A stretch of 64,000 nt of DNA from Clostridia bacterium (GCA_018399635.1 JAGYOH010000010.1:1-64000), one strand, 5' to 3'; positions 7,854-16,621 are shown, counted from the first letter of the stretch. Notes: generated from the letters alone by a model not told the origin. A program made the numbers and translations.

Positions 7854-8774
7854 TCATTCATTTTTTGAGGAGGTTGCTTTGATGGTAATCCCCAGGGTTT
7901 TTTCAAATTCCTGTATCAGAGCAGAATGATCGAGGGAAGCCACAGATGTACTCAACCCCTCGTGGACCACTTTGAAGGCGTCCTTTGTGGTGTTGAGTGT
8001 GACGTCGAGGGCTCTTGCCAATTCCATGGCAAGGGCCATATCTTTTTCCAGCAGGGAGAGCGTAAAGCCCGGAGCAAAGTCCCGGTTCAGGACCTTTTCC
8101 TTGAATTTCACCTTGACGGCATGATTGGAGCCTGAACTCCGGCTGATGACATCAATGAGGGTCTCGGGATCGATTCCCGCCTTGACCCCCAGGGAGATGG
8201 CTTCACAGGAGGCCACGAATAGGGTTCCGTAAAGCAGGTTGTTGACGACCTTCAGGGTGTGGCCGGATCCGGAGGGGCCTACGTAAAACAGATTCTTGCC
8301 GAGGATCTCGAGGATGGGCCGACAGGAATCGAAATCCGCTTCCTGGCCGCCCACCATGATGCTGAGGCTACCCTCCTGGGCGCCCCTGGGTCCGCCGCTC
8401 ACCGGGGCATCAAGCATGGCGATCCCTTTGAGGCCCAGATCCCTGGCGATTTTTCGGGTGCTTTCCGGCTGGGAGCTGGAGGTGTCAATCAGGACAGCCC
8501 CTGATTTCAGACCGTGAATGAGGCCGGTTTCCCCATAAACCACCGCTTCCACCGCCTTCGAATCCGGTAGGGAAAGCAGGACGATGTCTGAGGCCTTGGC
8601 GACCTCCTCAGGGGAAGCACAGGGAATACCGCCGAGGCTTTTCAATGCCAGGAGGTTGGTCTGGGACCGGTTGAAGAGGTTGAGGACATAGCCTGCGTTG
8701 ATCAGATTTTCTGCCATGGCTTTGCCCATGGTACCCAGGCCGATGAAGCCGATGACGGGTCTTTTGTTGGCCAT
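7854..8774 (-). CDS. NAD(P)-dependent 3-hydroxyacid dehydrogenase (GarR / 3-hydroxyisobutyrate dehydrogenase family)
   Basis: 306 residues. The Rossmann motif GFIGLGTMGKAMAENL is at residues 9-24, the substrate-binding motif DAPVSGGPRGAQEG at about 122-135, and the catalytic Lys lies in LKVVNNLL around 174. The all-alpha C-terminal domain completes the family fold. Members reduce tartronate semialdehyde to glycerate or oxidise 3-hydroxyisobutyrate and related beta-hydroxyacids; which one applies cannot be decided here. The ATG at 8774 has AAGGAGA upstream. The gene is monocistronic and divergent from the acetyltransferase at 8925. Confidence 0.88.
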   Translation of the reverse strand: MANKRPVIGFIGLGTMGKAMAENLINAGYVLNLFNRSQTNLLALKSLGGIPCASPEEVAKASDIVLLSLPDSKAVEAVVYGETGLIHGLKSGAVLIDTSSSQPESTRKIARDLGLKGIAMLDAPVSGGPRGAQEGSLSIMVGGQEADFDSCRPILEILGKNLFYVGPSGSGHTLKVVNNLLYGTLFVASCEAISLGVKAGIDPETLIDVISRSSGSNHAVKVKFKEKVLNRDFAPGFTLSLLEKDMALAMELARALDVTLNTTKDAFKVVHEGLSTSVASLDHSALIQEFEKTLGITIKATSSKNE

Positions 8775-8924
8775 CGAAATTCTCCTTTCCTTTTCTTAAT
8801 CATAGCACATGCCAGGGGACTTATTGAAGAGAAAGGGTCATTAGCAGCGGTTTCATCTCTTTCGGGGTTCGCATCGAGGACTTTGGGTATACTGAAAACA
8901 TCCAACAGGAAAAGGAGAAGATTC

Positions 8925-9497
8925 ATGGAATACAGAAATGCAAGGGTGGAGGATATCCCCGAAATTCAAGAATTGCAGAAAAAATACCATGTGGCCACCA
9001 TCCTGGAGGAGGACAGACCGGATGGCTTTGTCACCACCCTCTTCACCCGGGAACAGTTTGTGGCCTTGATTGAAAAGGAAGGAGGGCTGGCCATCGCCTT
9101 GGACAAGGACCGCCTTGCGGCTTATGCCATGGCGGCATCCTGGGACTACTGGTCCTCCTGGCCTCTGTTTCAGCACATGATCCAGGGGTTGGGGGAAATC
9201 GAGTACCTGGGGCGGCGATTGTCCACTGAAAATTCCTACCAGTACGGGCCGATCTGCATCGACAAGGACTATCGAGGCAGCGAGGTGCTGGCCAATCTTT
9301 TCGAATTCTCCCGACTTCAAATGAAGGACAGGTTTCCTGTCCTGGTGACCTTCATCAATCGGATCAACCCGAGGTCCTTTGAGGCCCATACCAGAAAACT
9401 GGGCCTGGAGGTGCTGAGAACCTTTGAGTTCAACCAGAATCAATATGATGAACTGGGATATGACACCAGCAAACAAACCCCTGGAACCATCAGATGA
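8925..9497 (+). CDS. GNAT-like N-acetyltransferase
   Basis: 190 residues from the ATG at 8925, chosen because AAAGGAG (8911-8917) is correctly spaced; an in-frame TTG at 8883 lacks a site. The N-terminal YRNARVEDIPEIQELQKKYH is a typical GNAT start. The middle part carries the cofactor-loop-like stretch (YGPICIDKDYRGSEVLANL, about 106-124), and a conserved NPRSFEAHTRKLGLEVL follows, the usual GNAT helix-strand near the C terminus. The substrate is unknown. Confidence 0.7.
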   Translation: MEYRNARVEDIPEIQELQKKYHVATILEEDRPDGFVTTLFTREQFVALIEKEGGLAIALDKDRLAAYAMAASWDYWSSWPLFQHMIQGLGEIEYLGRRLSTENSYQYGPICIDKDYRGSEVLANLFEFSRLQMKDRFPVLVTFINRINPRSFEAHTRKLGLEVLRTFEFNQNQYDELGYDTSKQTPGTIR

Positions 9498-9501
9498 CTG
9501 A

Positions 9502-9536
9502 AAAAAAGAGATCGACGCATCTGTCGGTCTCTTTTT
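9502..9536. terminator. Intrinsic terminator
   Basis: The stem AGAGATCGAC / GTCGGTCTCT is flanked by an A-run on the left and TTTTT on the right. It can end the acetyltransferase message and also the minus-strand gene tail at 9544. Confidence 0.75.
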
Positions 9537-9543
9537 GCAGGGA

Positions 9544-9635
9544 TCACTTGAAGAGTTTTGCGGCCTCTCCTGGGGTAAAGGCTAAGGTGTTGACGTAGGT
9601 GGGATCAATCGAATAGCAGTAACGATAGGTTGAAT
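9544..9635 (-). pseudogene. C-terminal tail of a lost minus-strand gene
   Basis: On the minus strand an open frame of about 28 codons ends LAFTPGEAAKLFK and TGA (9544-9546), directly before a bidirectional terminator. Going upstream it breaks off exactly where the hairpin pair of a small IS-like repeat begins (9636). The composition (YRYCYSIDPTYVNT) is protein-like, but I do not recognise the family. It is probably a gene cut by insertion or deletion. Confidence 0.35.
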
Positions 9636-9733
9636 CACTCACGACTGAAGTCGCGAGTGTTCTGGCAACTGGCATAAAAAGCCTGCTACAGCCATCCGTC
9701 AACTACCCACCACCTAAAGTAGTGGGTTTCTGT
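9633..9733. repeat. Hairpin pair resembling a minimal IS200/IS605-derived element (PATE-like)
   Basis: Two strong hairpins lie 45 bases apart: CACTCACGACT / AGTCGCGAGTG (9636-9659, one mismatch) and ACCCAC...GTGGGT (9705-9727, loop CACCTAAAGTA). No coding sequence lies between them. CCCAC-TAAAG-GTGGG hairpins are typical subterminal structures of IS200/IS605 elements, and paired hairpins about 100 bp apart are the form of non-autonomous derivatives. The boundaries are approximate. Confidence 0.5.
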
Positions 9734-9749
9734 GCCACAAATATTTATG

Positions 9750-9783
9750 AAAAAAGCACCTCTTGAGTTTCAGAGGTGCTTTT
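9750..9783. terminator. Bidirectional intrinsic terminator
   Basis: AAAAGCACCTCT (9752-9763) pairs perfectly with AGAGGTGCTTTT (9772-9783). On the minus strand it lies just after the stop of the secreted-protein pseudogene copy A. Confidence 0.85.
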
Positions 9784-9817
9784 ACAATCATGGCGTCCTA
9801 TGCTCTTTGATCCGGGC

Positions 9818-10341
9818 CTACTGGATGGCGTCTCCGCCTCTGACGGAAAGGGTGCCGCCCAGGGCGTCCTGGTCACTGGAGTTCAGTGGTCTCGAGGTCG
9901 TAAAAACGTCGTAGGTCTCGCCCACCGGATCTCATAAGCCTCCACGGCTTCAAGACTGAGGGGGTGTTTTCAGAATCATCGTCGCTGAAGCTCACGACGA
10001 CGGGAATGTCGGAGTTGTTGGTGATGGTGAAGGCGCCGGTATCCACGTCGCCGATGGTGAAGAGGGCGTCGGGGTTGAAGCCTCTTTCTGCCGCCGGCGG
10101 CATTGATGGCCGCATTGAGGTTGAAGGCGACTTCGCCGCTGGCTGCCGTCACCATGAAATCATCATATTCGATGAGGTCCGTGAACTGGACGGCGACGTT
10201 TTCGTCGGTATCGGCCAGAACCAGGCCGGCATCCACGTCTCTGTCGAAACTGATGCTTGAAAGGGCTGCGGCACCGGTGGCGGTGACCAGGAGGACCAGG
10301 GTCAGTACGAGGGCGGACATTTTCATTCTTTTCATTTTCAT
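9818..10341 (-). pseudogene. Small secreted protein, decayed copy A
   Basis: The ATG at 10341 has AAAAGGAGA upstream. A signal peptide follows (MKMKRMKMSALVLTLVLLVT, cleavage near AAA), then SSISFDRDVDAGLVLADTD and a beta-rich region. The frame changes near 10090 (after NLNAAINAAGG), resumes as FNPDALFTIGDVDTGAFTITNNSDIP, changes again near 9950-9900, and the original C terminus ALGGTLSVRGGDAIQ ends at 9818-9820. The reconstructed protein is about 170 residues. It resembles the small signal-peptide proteins of the DUF1102 type, which is my guess from the FTITNNSD segment and is not firm. Confidence 0.65.
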
Positions 10342-10495
10342 TCTCTCCTTTTAAGTGGGCTATGGGGGGTGAGGGTCCATCATTTTTTGGTTTATGTAGG
10401 TATCGGTTGCTGTTTGACTTGACCCCAGTATATCCCTAAAGGGGGGAGGGGGACCAGTGCGGGCCGCACGGCTTCACCGTGATTTTTTCACGAAG
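9818..10495. repeat. Tandem duplication unit A (gene plus upstream leader)
   Basis: This block recurs at 10779-11458 with an offset of 961-963 bases. It covers the secreted-protein gene and about 150 bases of its upstream region, up to the CACGGCTT...CCGTG hairpin. The copies differ mainly by single-base indels. Confidence 0.85.
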
Positions 10496-10539
10496 TTCTC
10501 CCTGAGGGATCCCTCTGTTTGAGGAATCCTATCCTCTAT

Positions 10540-10680
10540 GATCCGCCAGAAGGGGAAGCCGCCGCTGGTTGTCGTCACCATGAAATCTAAGTATGGGATG
10601 AGGGTCGTAATAGGACGGCGACCTGGTCATCGGTATCCCGCCAGGACCAGGGGCAGTGCGAGGGCGGACAGTTTCATTGC
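10540..10680 (-). pseudogene. Third, heavily eroded fragment of the secreted-protein gene
   Basis: Between units A and B a 140-base stretch aligns with the first half of the gene in pieces (CACCATGAAATC, GACGGCGACC, CGGTATC, CCAGGACCAGG, GCGAGGGCGGACA), with internal deletions. It suggests that the array once held at least three copies. Confidence 0.5.
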
Positions 10681-10701
10681 CCTGGATCCTTTGCGCAAGG
10701 A

Positions 10702-10738
10702 CAAAAAAATTGAAGCCGCTCGAGTCGAAGAGGCTTCA
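10702..10738 (-). terminator. Intrinsic terminator of secreted-protein copy B
   Basis: Read on the minus strand, TGAAGCC (from 10738) pairs with GGCTTCA and is followed by ATTTTTTT. It lies about 40 bases beyond the stop codon of copy B. Confidence 0.75.
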
Positions 10739-10778
10739 TCAGATTTGAAAAAGGGTTTTTCCTGGGGGGCTTGGGATT

Positions 10779-11307
10779 CTACTGGATGGCGTCTCCGCCT
10801 CTGACGGAAAGGGTGCCGCCCAGGGCGTCCTGGTCACTGAGTTCGGTGGTCTCGGGAGGTCGAAGTAAAAACCGTAGGTCTCGCCCACCGGAGTCTCATA
10901 AGCCTCTACGGCTTCAAGACTGAGGGGTGTTTTCAGAATCATCGTCGCTGAAGCTCACGACGACGGGAATGTCGGAGTTGTTGGTGATGGTGAAGGCGCC
11001 GGTGTCCACGCGTCGCCGATGGTGAAGAGGGCGTCGGGGTTGAAGCCTTCCAGTGCCGCCGGCGGCATTGATGGCCGCATTGAGGTTGAAGGCGACTTCG
11101 CCGCTGGTGCCAATCACCATGAAATCATCATATTCGATGAGGTCCGTGAACTGGACGGCGACGTTTTCGTCGGTATCGGCCAGAACCAGGCCGGCATCCA
11201 CGTCTCTGTCGAAACTGATGCTTGAAAGGGCTGCGGCACCGGTGGCGGTGACCAGGAGGACCAGGGTCAGTACGAGGGGCGGACATTTTCATTCTTTTCA
11301 TTTTCAT
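10779..11307 (-). pseudogene. Small secreted protein, decayed copy B
   Basis: Same protein as copy A. The ATG at 11307 with AAAAGGAGA is kept, but one extra G in the run near 11276-11279 shifts the frame at codon 10, and a second shift lies in the TIGDVDTG region near 11010. The C-terminal part SLEAVEAYETPVGETYGFYF is better preserved here than in A, and the C terminus GGTLSVRGGDAIQ ends at 10779-10781. The two copies carry different lesions, so they decayed independently after duplication. Confidence 0.65.
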
Positions 11308-11458
11308 TCTCTCCTTTTAAGTGGGCTATGGGGTGAGGGTCCATCATTTTTTGGTTTATGTAGGTATCGGTTGCTGTTTGACTTGACCCCAGTATATCCC
11401 TAAAGGGGGGAGGGGGACCAGTGCGGGCCGCACGGCTTTGCCGTGAATTTTTCACGGC
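10779..11458. repeat. Tandem duplication unit B (gene plus upstream leader)
   Basis: Partner of unit A (9818-10495). The shared upstream leader (about 11308-11458) is nearly identical in both, including TTTGACTTGACCCCAG and the G-rich GGGGGGAGGGGGACC run. Confidence 0.85.
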
Positions 11459-11576
11459 TTTTGCCCCATGAAAAAAAGTGGCCAGTGGCCCCCGCAGTGA
11501 TTCGGTCATATTCTTGAGGGTGTAAATGAAAATAACCCTTGAATTTTTTTCAGTTTTCTATAATATAGAGGTATAG

Positions 11577-11653
11577 CGGGGTGTGGCTCAGCTTGGTAGA
11601 GCGCATGGTTCGGGACCATGAGGGCGGAGGTTCAAATCCTCTCACTCCGACCA
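11577..11653 (+). tRNA. tRNA-Pro, anticodon CGG
   Basis: 77 bases with CCA encoded. The acceptor stem CGGGGTG / CACTCCG has one G-U pair, the D-arm is GGCTCAGCTTGGTAGAGC, the anticodon loop is TTCGGGA with anticodon CGG reading CCG (Pro), and the T-arm GGAGG-TTCAAAT-CCTCT is normal. A TATAAT box (11559-11564) precedes it and a strong terminator follows, so it is a single-gene unit. Confidence 0.95.
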
Positions 11654-11664
11654 TAGAGATTCAG

Positions 11665-11699
11665 GCAGAAACAAAGTGATTTGTTTCTGCTAATTTTTT
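11665..11699 (+). terminator. Intrinsic terminator of tRNA-Pro
   Basis: GCAGAAACAAA (11665-11675), loop GTGA, TTTGTTTCTGC (11680-11690), then TAATTTTTT. The 11-bp stem is perfect. Confidence 0.9.
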
Positions 11700-11755
11700 A
11701 TAGAGAATTCCGGTCTGTGATGTCTCGAGGCCGGAAATGAAAGGATCAATTTTTT

Positions 11756-12691
11756 ATGGGCTATTTTGATGCCATCCAGGGTGTATTCAGTCTGGTCATC
11801 GTGATTGTCATCGGCTTCTGGCTGACCCGGATCGAGTGGTTCGATGAAAAAACCTCGGAGATGTTCGCCAAGCTGGTCATCAACATCACGATTCCCGCCA
11901 TGATGCTGCAGAACATGGTGGCTTATTTCGATATCGGTGAAATTCTCCACCTGGGCATCGGTCTGATGGCCATCCTGGCAGGAATTGTCAGCAATTATTA
12001 TCTGGCCCTTCTCATGGCCGGGGTTTTCAGGATTCCAAGGGAAGAACGCGGCGTATTCGCCAGCATGGCCGCCCTCTCCAATACCATTTTCATGGGACTG
12101 CCTGTGAATATCGCAATCTTTGGAGAGGTCAGCATCCCCTACGCCTTGACCTACTTCATCGTCAACACGGCGGTCTTCTGGACCCTGGGGGTCTACGGCA
12201 TCAGAAAGGACGTGGATCCCGGGCAGCGGTTCAATCTCAGCACCATCAAAAAACTCATCACCCCGCCCCTGGTGGGTTTCATACTGGCCATTGTGGTGGT
12301 GGTGTCCGGGATTTCAATTCCCAGAATCGTGGACGATACCACCCGGATGCTGGGAGGAATCACCACGCCGGTTTCCGCTTTTTACATCGGCACCGTGTTT
12401 TTTTATCTGAGTCGACGGAAAATCACTCTGGACTACCGGATTCTTCTGGCTTCCATCGGAAAAATCATCCTGTCCCCCTTGATCGTCTATTTCTTTCTCA
12501 GCTTCACGGACCTGAGCCCCCTGATGAAAAACGTCTTTATCATACAGGCTTCCATGCCGGTCATGACCCAGCTGGTGATCGTTTCAAAGGCCTACGGGGC
12601 CAATGAGGAACTGGCGGCCCTGGGGGCTCTGGTGACCACAGGCCTGAGTCTCATGACGATTCCCCTGTACATGTGGCTCTTCAATATGTAG
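11756..12691 (+). CDS. AEC family transporter (auxin efflux carrier / malonate-type permease)
   Basis: 311 residues with about ten hydrophobic segments in two five-helix halves, the layout of the AEC (bile acid/auxin carrier superfamily) proteins. Conserved features include NITIPAMMLQNMV in the first half, SNTIFMGLPVNIAIFG in the middle and ASMPVMTQLVIVSKAYG in the second half. Bacterial members move malonate, malate or other dicarboxylates. The start is ATG at 11756, with GAAAGGA 10-14 bases upstream. The LysR gene that follows may control it, although a terminator separates them. Confidence 0.88.
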   Translation: MGYFDAIQGVFSLVIVIVIGFWLTRIEWFDEKTSEMFAKLVINITIPAMMLQNMVAYFDIGEILHLGIGLMAILAGIVSNYYLALLMAGVFRIPREERGVFASMAALSNTIFMGLPVNIAIFGEVSIPYALTYFIVNTAVFWTLGVYGIRKDVDPGQRFNLSTIKKLITPPLVGFILAIVVVVSGISIPRIVDDTTRMLGGITTPVSAFYIGTVFFYLSRRKITLDYRILLASIGKIILSPLIVYFFLSFTDLSPLMKNVFIIQASMPVMTQLVIVSKAYGANEELAALGALVTTGLSLMTIPLYMWLFNM

Positions 12692-12697
12692 GACAGG

Positions 12698-12728
12698 AAG
12701 CATCTCATGGCTGAAGGGATGCTTTTTT
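12698..12728 (+). terminator. Intrinsic terminator
   Basis: AAGCATC (12698-12704) pairs with GATGCTT, followed by TTTTT to 12728, right after the AEC gene. Confidence 0.8.
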
Positions 12729-12776
12729 GATGGCACAAGCCGGTGGAACTGATATAATTGTAAGGAGGTGAGGGTC

Positions 12777-13673
12777 ATGACGTTGCATCAATTGCAGTAT
12801 TTCAAGAGACTGGCCGAGGTCAGACATTATACCAATGCGGCCAGGGAACTCCACATTTCCCAACCCAGTCTGAGCTATGCCATCCACTCCCTGGAGGAGG
12901 AACTCGGTGTGCTTCTTTTTGACAAAAGCCACAAGAAGATCATCCTGACTTCGGCAGGGAGGATATTCTACGCCCATGTGGTGAAGATACTTGAAATGCT
13001 GGATGAAGGCATCAGGGAGACCAGAAGCATCGGCGAAGCCTATCAGGGAATCATCCGTGTCGGGACCATCTACAGCATGGGTTTTCATCTGTTGCCCCGG
13101 CTCATCGATGGATTCTATCAGCAGGTGGGCAGGGACCGGGTGAAATTCAGTTTCATGCAAAATGTCAACGACCATCTGGTGGCGGACCTGCAGGGGCATC
13201 AGATCGATGTCGCGTTGCTGACTGAACCCGGGGAAACGCTGGAATCCCTGGCGATTCTCGAGCAGGAACTGTTCGTGGTGGTGAACGCCGGCCATCCCCT
13301 GGCAGGGCAACAGACCGTGAGGATGGATCAGATCAAGGATGAAACCCTGATACTCACCACCCCGGAGAGCGGACTCAGGCGATTCCTGGAGCGAGCCTTC
13401 AAGAGGCTGAAAATCAGCCCCAAGATCCTCTTCGATGCGGCGGAATGCAATGCGATTCTCTCCCATGTAGCCCTGGACCAGGGGGTGGGGATCATTCCGG
13501 ATATTCCCGCCATGGACCGTGAGGGGGTCAGGATTTTGAGGATTGAAGACCAGGGTTTCAAACGGAAAATCTATCTGGCCTGGCTCCGGGGGGAAGCCCT
13601 GTCGGAGGAGGCCCGCCGGTTCATCGATTTCGTGGCTCTCCAGTACGGCTTGAAAGAGGTCCCCCCTGAATGA
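12777..13673 (+). CDS. LysR family transcriptional regulator
   Basis: 298 residues. The N-terminal winged helix-turn-helix spans about residues 1-60 (LHQLQYFKRLAEVRHYTNAA, then QPSLSYAIHSLEEELGVLLF), and the effector-binding domain about 88-290 (GTIYSMGFHLLPRLI). The ATG at 12777 is chosen because AAGGAGG (12762-12768) is 8 bases upstream; an upstream GTG at 12768 overlaps that site. It sits between the AEC transporter and HMG-CoA lyase, so organic-acid or branched-chain metabolism is a reasonable guess for its targets. Confidence 0.93.
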   Translation: MTLHQLQYFKRLAEVRHYTNAARELHISQPSLSYAIHSLEEELGVLLFDKSHKKIILTSAGRIFYAHVVKILEMLDEGIRETRSIGEAYQGIIRVGTIYSMGFHLLPRLIDGFYQQVGRDRVKFSFMQNVNDHLVADLQGHQIDVALLTEPGETLESLAILEQELFVVVNAGHPLAGQQTVRMDQIKDETLILTTPESGLRRFLERAFKRLKISPKILFDAAECNAILSHVALDQGVGIIPDIPAMDREGVRILRIEDQGFKRKIYLAWLRGEALSEEARRFIDFVALQYGLKEVPPE

Positions 13674-13772
13674 TAGTCTGAGTCTATGGCAGGGATCGAA
13701 TTTAACGATTATACTTTGAGCGGGAATCCGTGCTATCATGGGGAAAGAAGGGTCGTTGACAGGAGGTCGAGG

Positions 13773-14687
13773 ATGATGTACAAGCCGGATCGCGTTGTGA
13801 TTTGTGAAGTGGGTCCCCGGGACGGACTGCAAAATGAAGAAAAAGTCCTGACGGTGGAGGAGAAAATCAGTCTGATTGAAAAAGTGGCCGACGCCGGTTT
13901 CAAGGTGATCGAGGTGGGGTCCTTCATGCACCCCAGGGCGGTGCCCCAGATGGCCACCACCGACGAGGTCTTCAGGGGACTGCGCAAAAAAGAGGGCGTG
14001 GAGTACAGGGCCCTCATCGGCAATGCCAGAGGGGTCGAGCGGGCCGTGGCCTGCGGCTGTGACAAGGTCAAACTCAATGTGTCGGCCTGTCGGGAGCACA
14101 ACCTGGCCAATCTCAACATGACTCCGGAGGAGAGCGTCGCCAGATTCAAGGAATCCACGGACCTGGCCAGGGCCCATCAGATTGCCGTTTCGGGTTCCAT
14201 TTCCATGCCCTTCGGTTCCCCCTGGCAATACCGGATACCGGTTGAGGAGGTCAAGACCATCGTGGAGGCCTATATTGATCTGGGAATCACAGAGATTTCC
14301 CTCTCTGATGCCTCCGGCATGGCCATGCCGGACCAGGTGTACGACCTTTGCAGCCGGCTGAAGGCGGACTACCCCGAGGTCAAATGGATTCTTCATTTCC
14401 ACAACACCCGGGGGATGGGAATCGCCAACATCGTCGCGGCCATGGCTGCCGGGATCACCTGGTTTGACGCCTCCTTCGGCGGTCTGGGGGGCTGTCCCTT
14501 TGTGCCCGGCGCCGCGGGCAATGTGGTGACGGAGGACGTGGTCCACATGTGTGAGGAGATGGGAATCGAGACGGGCATCAACCTGGACAAGGGGTTGGAA
14601 ATCGCCCGGTGGGTGGGCCGGCTGGTGGCTCATGAACTGCCCGGCTTTGTGCTGAAGGCCGGCAAGAACTCCGATTTGCTCAAATGA
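13773..14687 (+). CDS. Hydroxymethylglutaryl-CoA lyase
   Basis: 304 residues from ATG 13773 (ATG 13776 is equally possible); AGGAGG is at 13761-13766. HMG-CoA lyase cleaves HMG-CoA into acetoacetate and acetyl-CoA, the last step of leucine breakdown. The DRE-TIM barrel start EVGPRDGLQNE, the metal-ligand HFHNTRGMGIAN region and the catalytic-Cys loop GGLGGCPFVPGAAGN (about 238-252) are all present. It stands alone between terminators, without other leucine-degradation genes in view. Confidence 0.92.
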   Translation: MMYKPDRVVICEVGPRDGLQNEEKVLTVEEKISLIEKVADAGFKVIEVGSFMHPRAVPQMATTDEVFRGLRKKEGVEYRALIGNARGVERAVACGCDKVKLNVSACREHNLANLNMTPEESVARFKESTDLARAHQIAVSGSISMPFGSPWQYRIPVEEVKTIVEAYIDLGITEISLSDASGMAMPDQVYDLCSRLKADYPEVKWILHFHNTRGMGIANIVAAMAAGITWFDASFGGLGGCPFVPGAAGNVVTEDVVHMCEEMGIETGINLDKGLEIARWVGRLVAHELPGFVLKAGKNSDLLK

Positions 14688-14708
14688 TCAGGAAGTGGTT
14701 TTCAAGAG

Positions 14709-14735
14709 GGTCCTTCAAGGCGAAGGGCCTTTTTT
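14709..14735 (+). terminator. Intrinsic terminator of HMG-CoA lyase
   Basis: GGTCCTTC (14709-14716) pairs with GAAGGGCC (one G-U), followed by six T. Confidence 0.8.
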
Positions 14736-14951
14736 GATTGTGATGGGACCGGCTGATGCGACAGGAGATGGTAAATCACCATCAGGAGGCAGACCGGTTG
14801 AAAAATGAGTCCTGGTGATTTTTGAGTCAAGGATTGTGAAAAGGTGTAACAACGTTTACCGAATAGCACCGAAAAGCCCCTCGCTTTAGCCATGGGGATG
14901 AAAGGTGATCATATGTTTGCGTCATAAGCTTAAAGGGTGTATCATAGAGGT

Positions 14952-15361
14952 ATGGATCACACTAACTATCAATCAAATAAAAATGTAGTCTGTTCGTGCA
15001 AGTACCCTGTGGTATGGTGTCCTGAATATCGGCGCAAGGTTATTGTTGGACCTGTAGAAAAGCTCTTGAAGGAGATTGTAAAAGAAGTTGCTGCTTAGAG
15101 CTAAACGTCGAAATCATCAAATGGAAACCATGCCAGATTACATACACTTGCTATTGGAGGTTGCCCTCAATTTGGCATCCATAAGGCTGTCAAAAGAATC
15201 AAGGGACAATCATCAAGCGTACTCAGAAGTGAATTCAAGCACCTGACTACAAAACTACCCACTCTTTGGACAAATAGCTATTTTGTTTCAACGGTTGGTG
15301 GTGCTCCCTATCGGTTATTAAAGCGTCTATTGAAAATCAGCAAAGGAATCAAAGGAAGTGA
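14952..15361 (+). pseudogene. tnpA: Degenerate IS200-type transposase TnpA, copy 2
   Basis: It begins MDHTNYQSNKNVVCSCKYP and then VVWCPEYRRKVIVGP, and stops near 15098. The HUH motif has mutated to DYIH (first His lost, about 15135), and the C-terminal nucleophile position again reads ASIENQ with Ser instead of Tyr, as in copy 1. Confidence 0.8.
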
Positions 15362-15365
15362 TGCC

Positions 15366-16415
15366 ATGCGTACCGTCAAAATCAAACCAGCCCCCACAAT
15401 TGAACAAGAAAATCTTTTTGATTTCAATCAGCAAACCTCGCATCAAAACAGTCAATGAAATTGTGTCCGATATGGTCGAGGCTGAAAAGGTGCTTCAGCT
15501 CTCTTTGAAAGATGTTGATGCACTGATGCCGAGTGCCGTCAAAAACCAAGCGATTCGTGATGCCAAAAGTGTCTACAAGAAATCAAAGAAACGGGGACGG
15601 TTCCCATTCTTCAGGAAACCGGTTTGTCTTTGGAACAATCAAAACTATACAGTTAAAGAAAACACACTTGAGTTTCCTGTTTTGATTAACGGCAAATCCC
15701 AGCGAATCGGAGTCAAAGCGATCTTTAATGATTATCAGAAGACTTTAATTGAAGAGGTCGCTAAACCTGGTATGCTTCGCATCACTCGGAAATCGGGCAA
15801 ATGGATAGCTCAGATTGCAGTTGAAGACCCGGAACTGATCACAGTCCACACAGATATCGTCATGGGCGTGGATCTCGGCTCAAAGTTCCAGCCGTAGCTA
15901 AAACTTCTGATGGCAAGGTCAAATTCTTCGGCAATGGGCGTATGAATAAGTTTTTCAAAAGACGCTTCAGAGCAATTAGAAAGAAACTCGGCCAAATGAA
16001 AAACCTTGAAGCTATCAGGAAACTCTGGATAAAGAGCAACGCCGGATGAAAGATCAGGACCACAAAATTAGTCGTCAAATAATTAACTTTGCAATCGAGA
16101 ACCATGTAAGCACCATCAGACTTGAAAAACTCTCGGGCATCAGACAAACGGCAAAAAGACAAGCCGTAAAATGAAAAGAATTTGCACACCTGGTCATTCT
16201 ATCGTTTGGCGGGCTACATTGCGTACAAGGCAAGGCTAGCGGGGATCACGGTGGAATATGTCGATCCTGCCCGCACCAGTCAGATTTGTCCGGTCTGTGG
16301 CAAAAAACAAAGCCAAAGGTAGAAACTACACTTGCAAGTGTGATACCACTCCCATCGGATGCGGGTCGGTGCCATCAACATCATTGAGGCACCTCTGATA
16401 GCTGGCGCTGCGTAA
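15366..16415 (+). pseudogene. tnpB: Degenerate TnpB (RuvC-like RNA-guided nuclease), copy 2
   Basis: It shares the early frameshift of copy 1 at the AATCTTTTTG run. The longest open piece is about 15420-15897 and ends just after the first RuvC Asp (MGVDLGSKFQ). The Glu segment VSTIRLEKLSG is readable. The zinc ribbon is partly deleted and the third RuvC Asp is gone (HSHRMRVGAIN, where HRD is normal). The central part is better preserved than in copy 1. Confidence 0.82.
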
Positions 16416-16565
16416 GTAGTAGGCTTTCAGCCCATGCGACTATAGGTCCTGGCATGGGACGGGGTGATGACACACCCCTTGACTCAGGGTCGTACTCCGA
16501 TAGCAGAAATGCACTTCGGTTTAATCACCTGAGAATCCCCTGAATTGATTCGTGGGGAGTGTCAA
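16413..16565 (+). ncRNA. Right end / omega-RNA scaffold of IS copy 2
   Basis: The 153-base partner of 7536-7688: same length, 5 substitutions. The guide would begin at 16566 (CTGGAGTTGCAGG). Whether it is transcribed cannot be seen here. Confidence 0.55.
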
Positions 16566-16593
16566 CTGGAGTTGCAGGCAGGCAGTTGATGGG

Positions 16594-16621
16594 AAAAGAC
16601 GTTGAAACGGGCGTCTTTTTT
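16594..16621 (+). terminator. Intrinsic terminator right of IS copy 2
   Basis: AAAAGACG (16594-16601) pairs with CGTCTTTT (16612-16619), followed by more T. It may once have ended the HMG-CoA lyase transcript region, or may stop read-through out of the IS. Confidence 0.75.

Larger units (their letters stand above)
14855..16565 (+). mobile_element. IS200/IS605-family element, decayed copy 2
   Basis: Same element as at 5989-7688, inserted in the same orientation between the HMG-CoA lyase terminator and the next terminator. It is again preceded by TTTAC and ends with GTGTCAA. It is 1711 bases long against 1700 because of scattered single-base indels in the genes. Confidence 0.88.

Noticed and set aside
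10538-10804. 88-codon plus-strand frame between the secreted-protein copies
   Set aside because: It runs antisense across eroded repeats of the minus-strand gene and has no recognisable domain or ribosome site.
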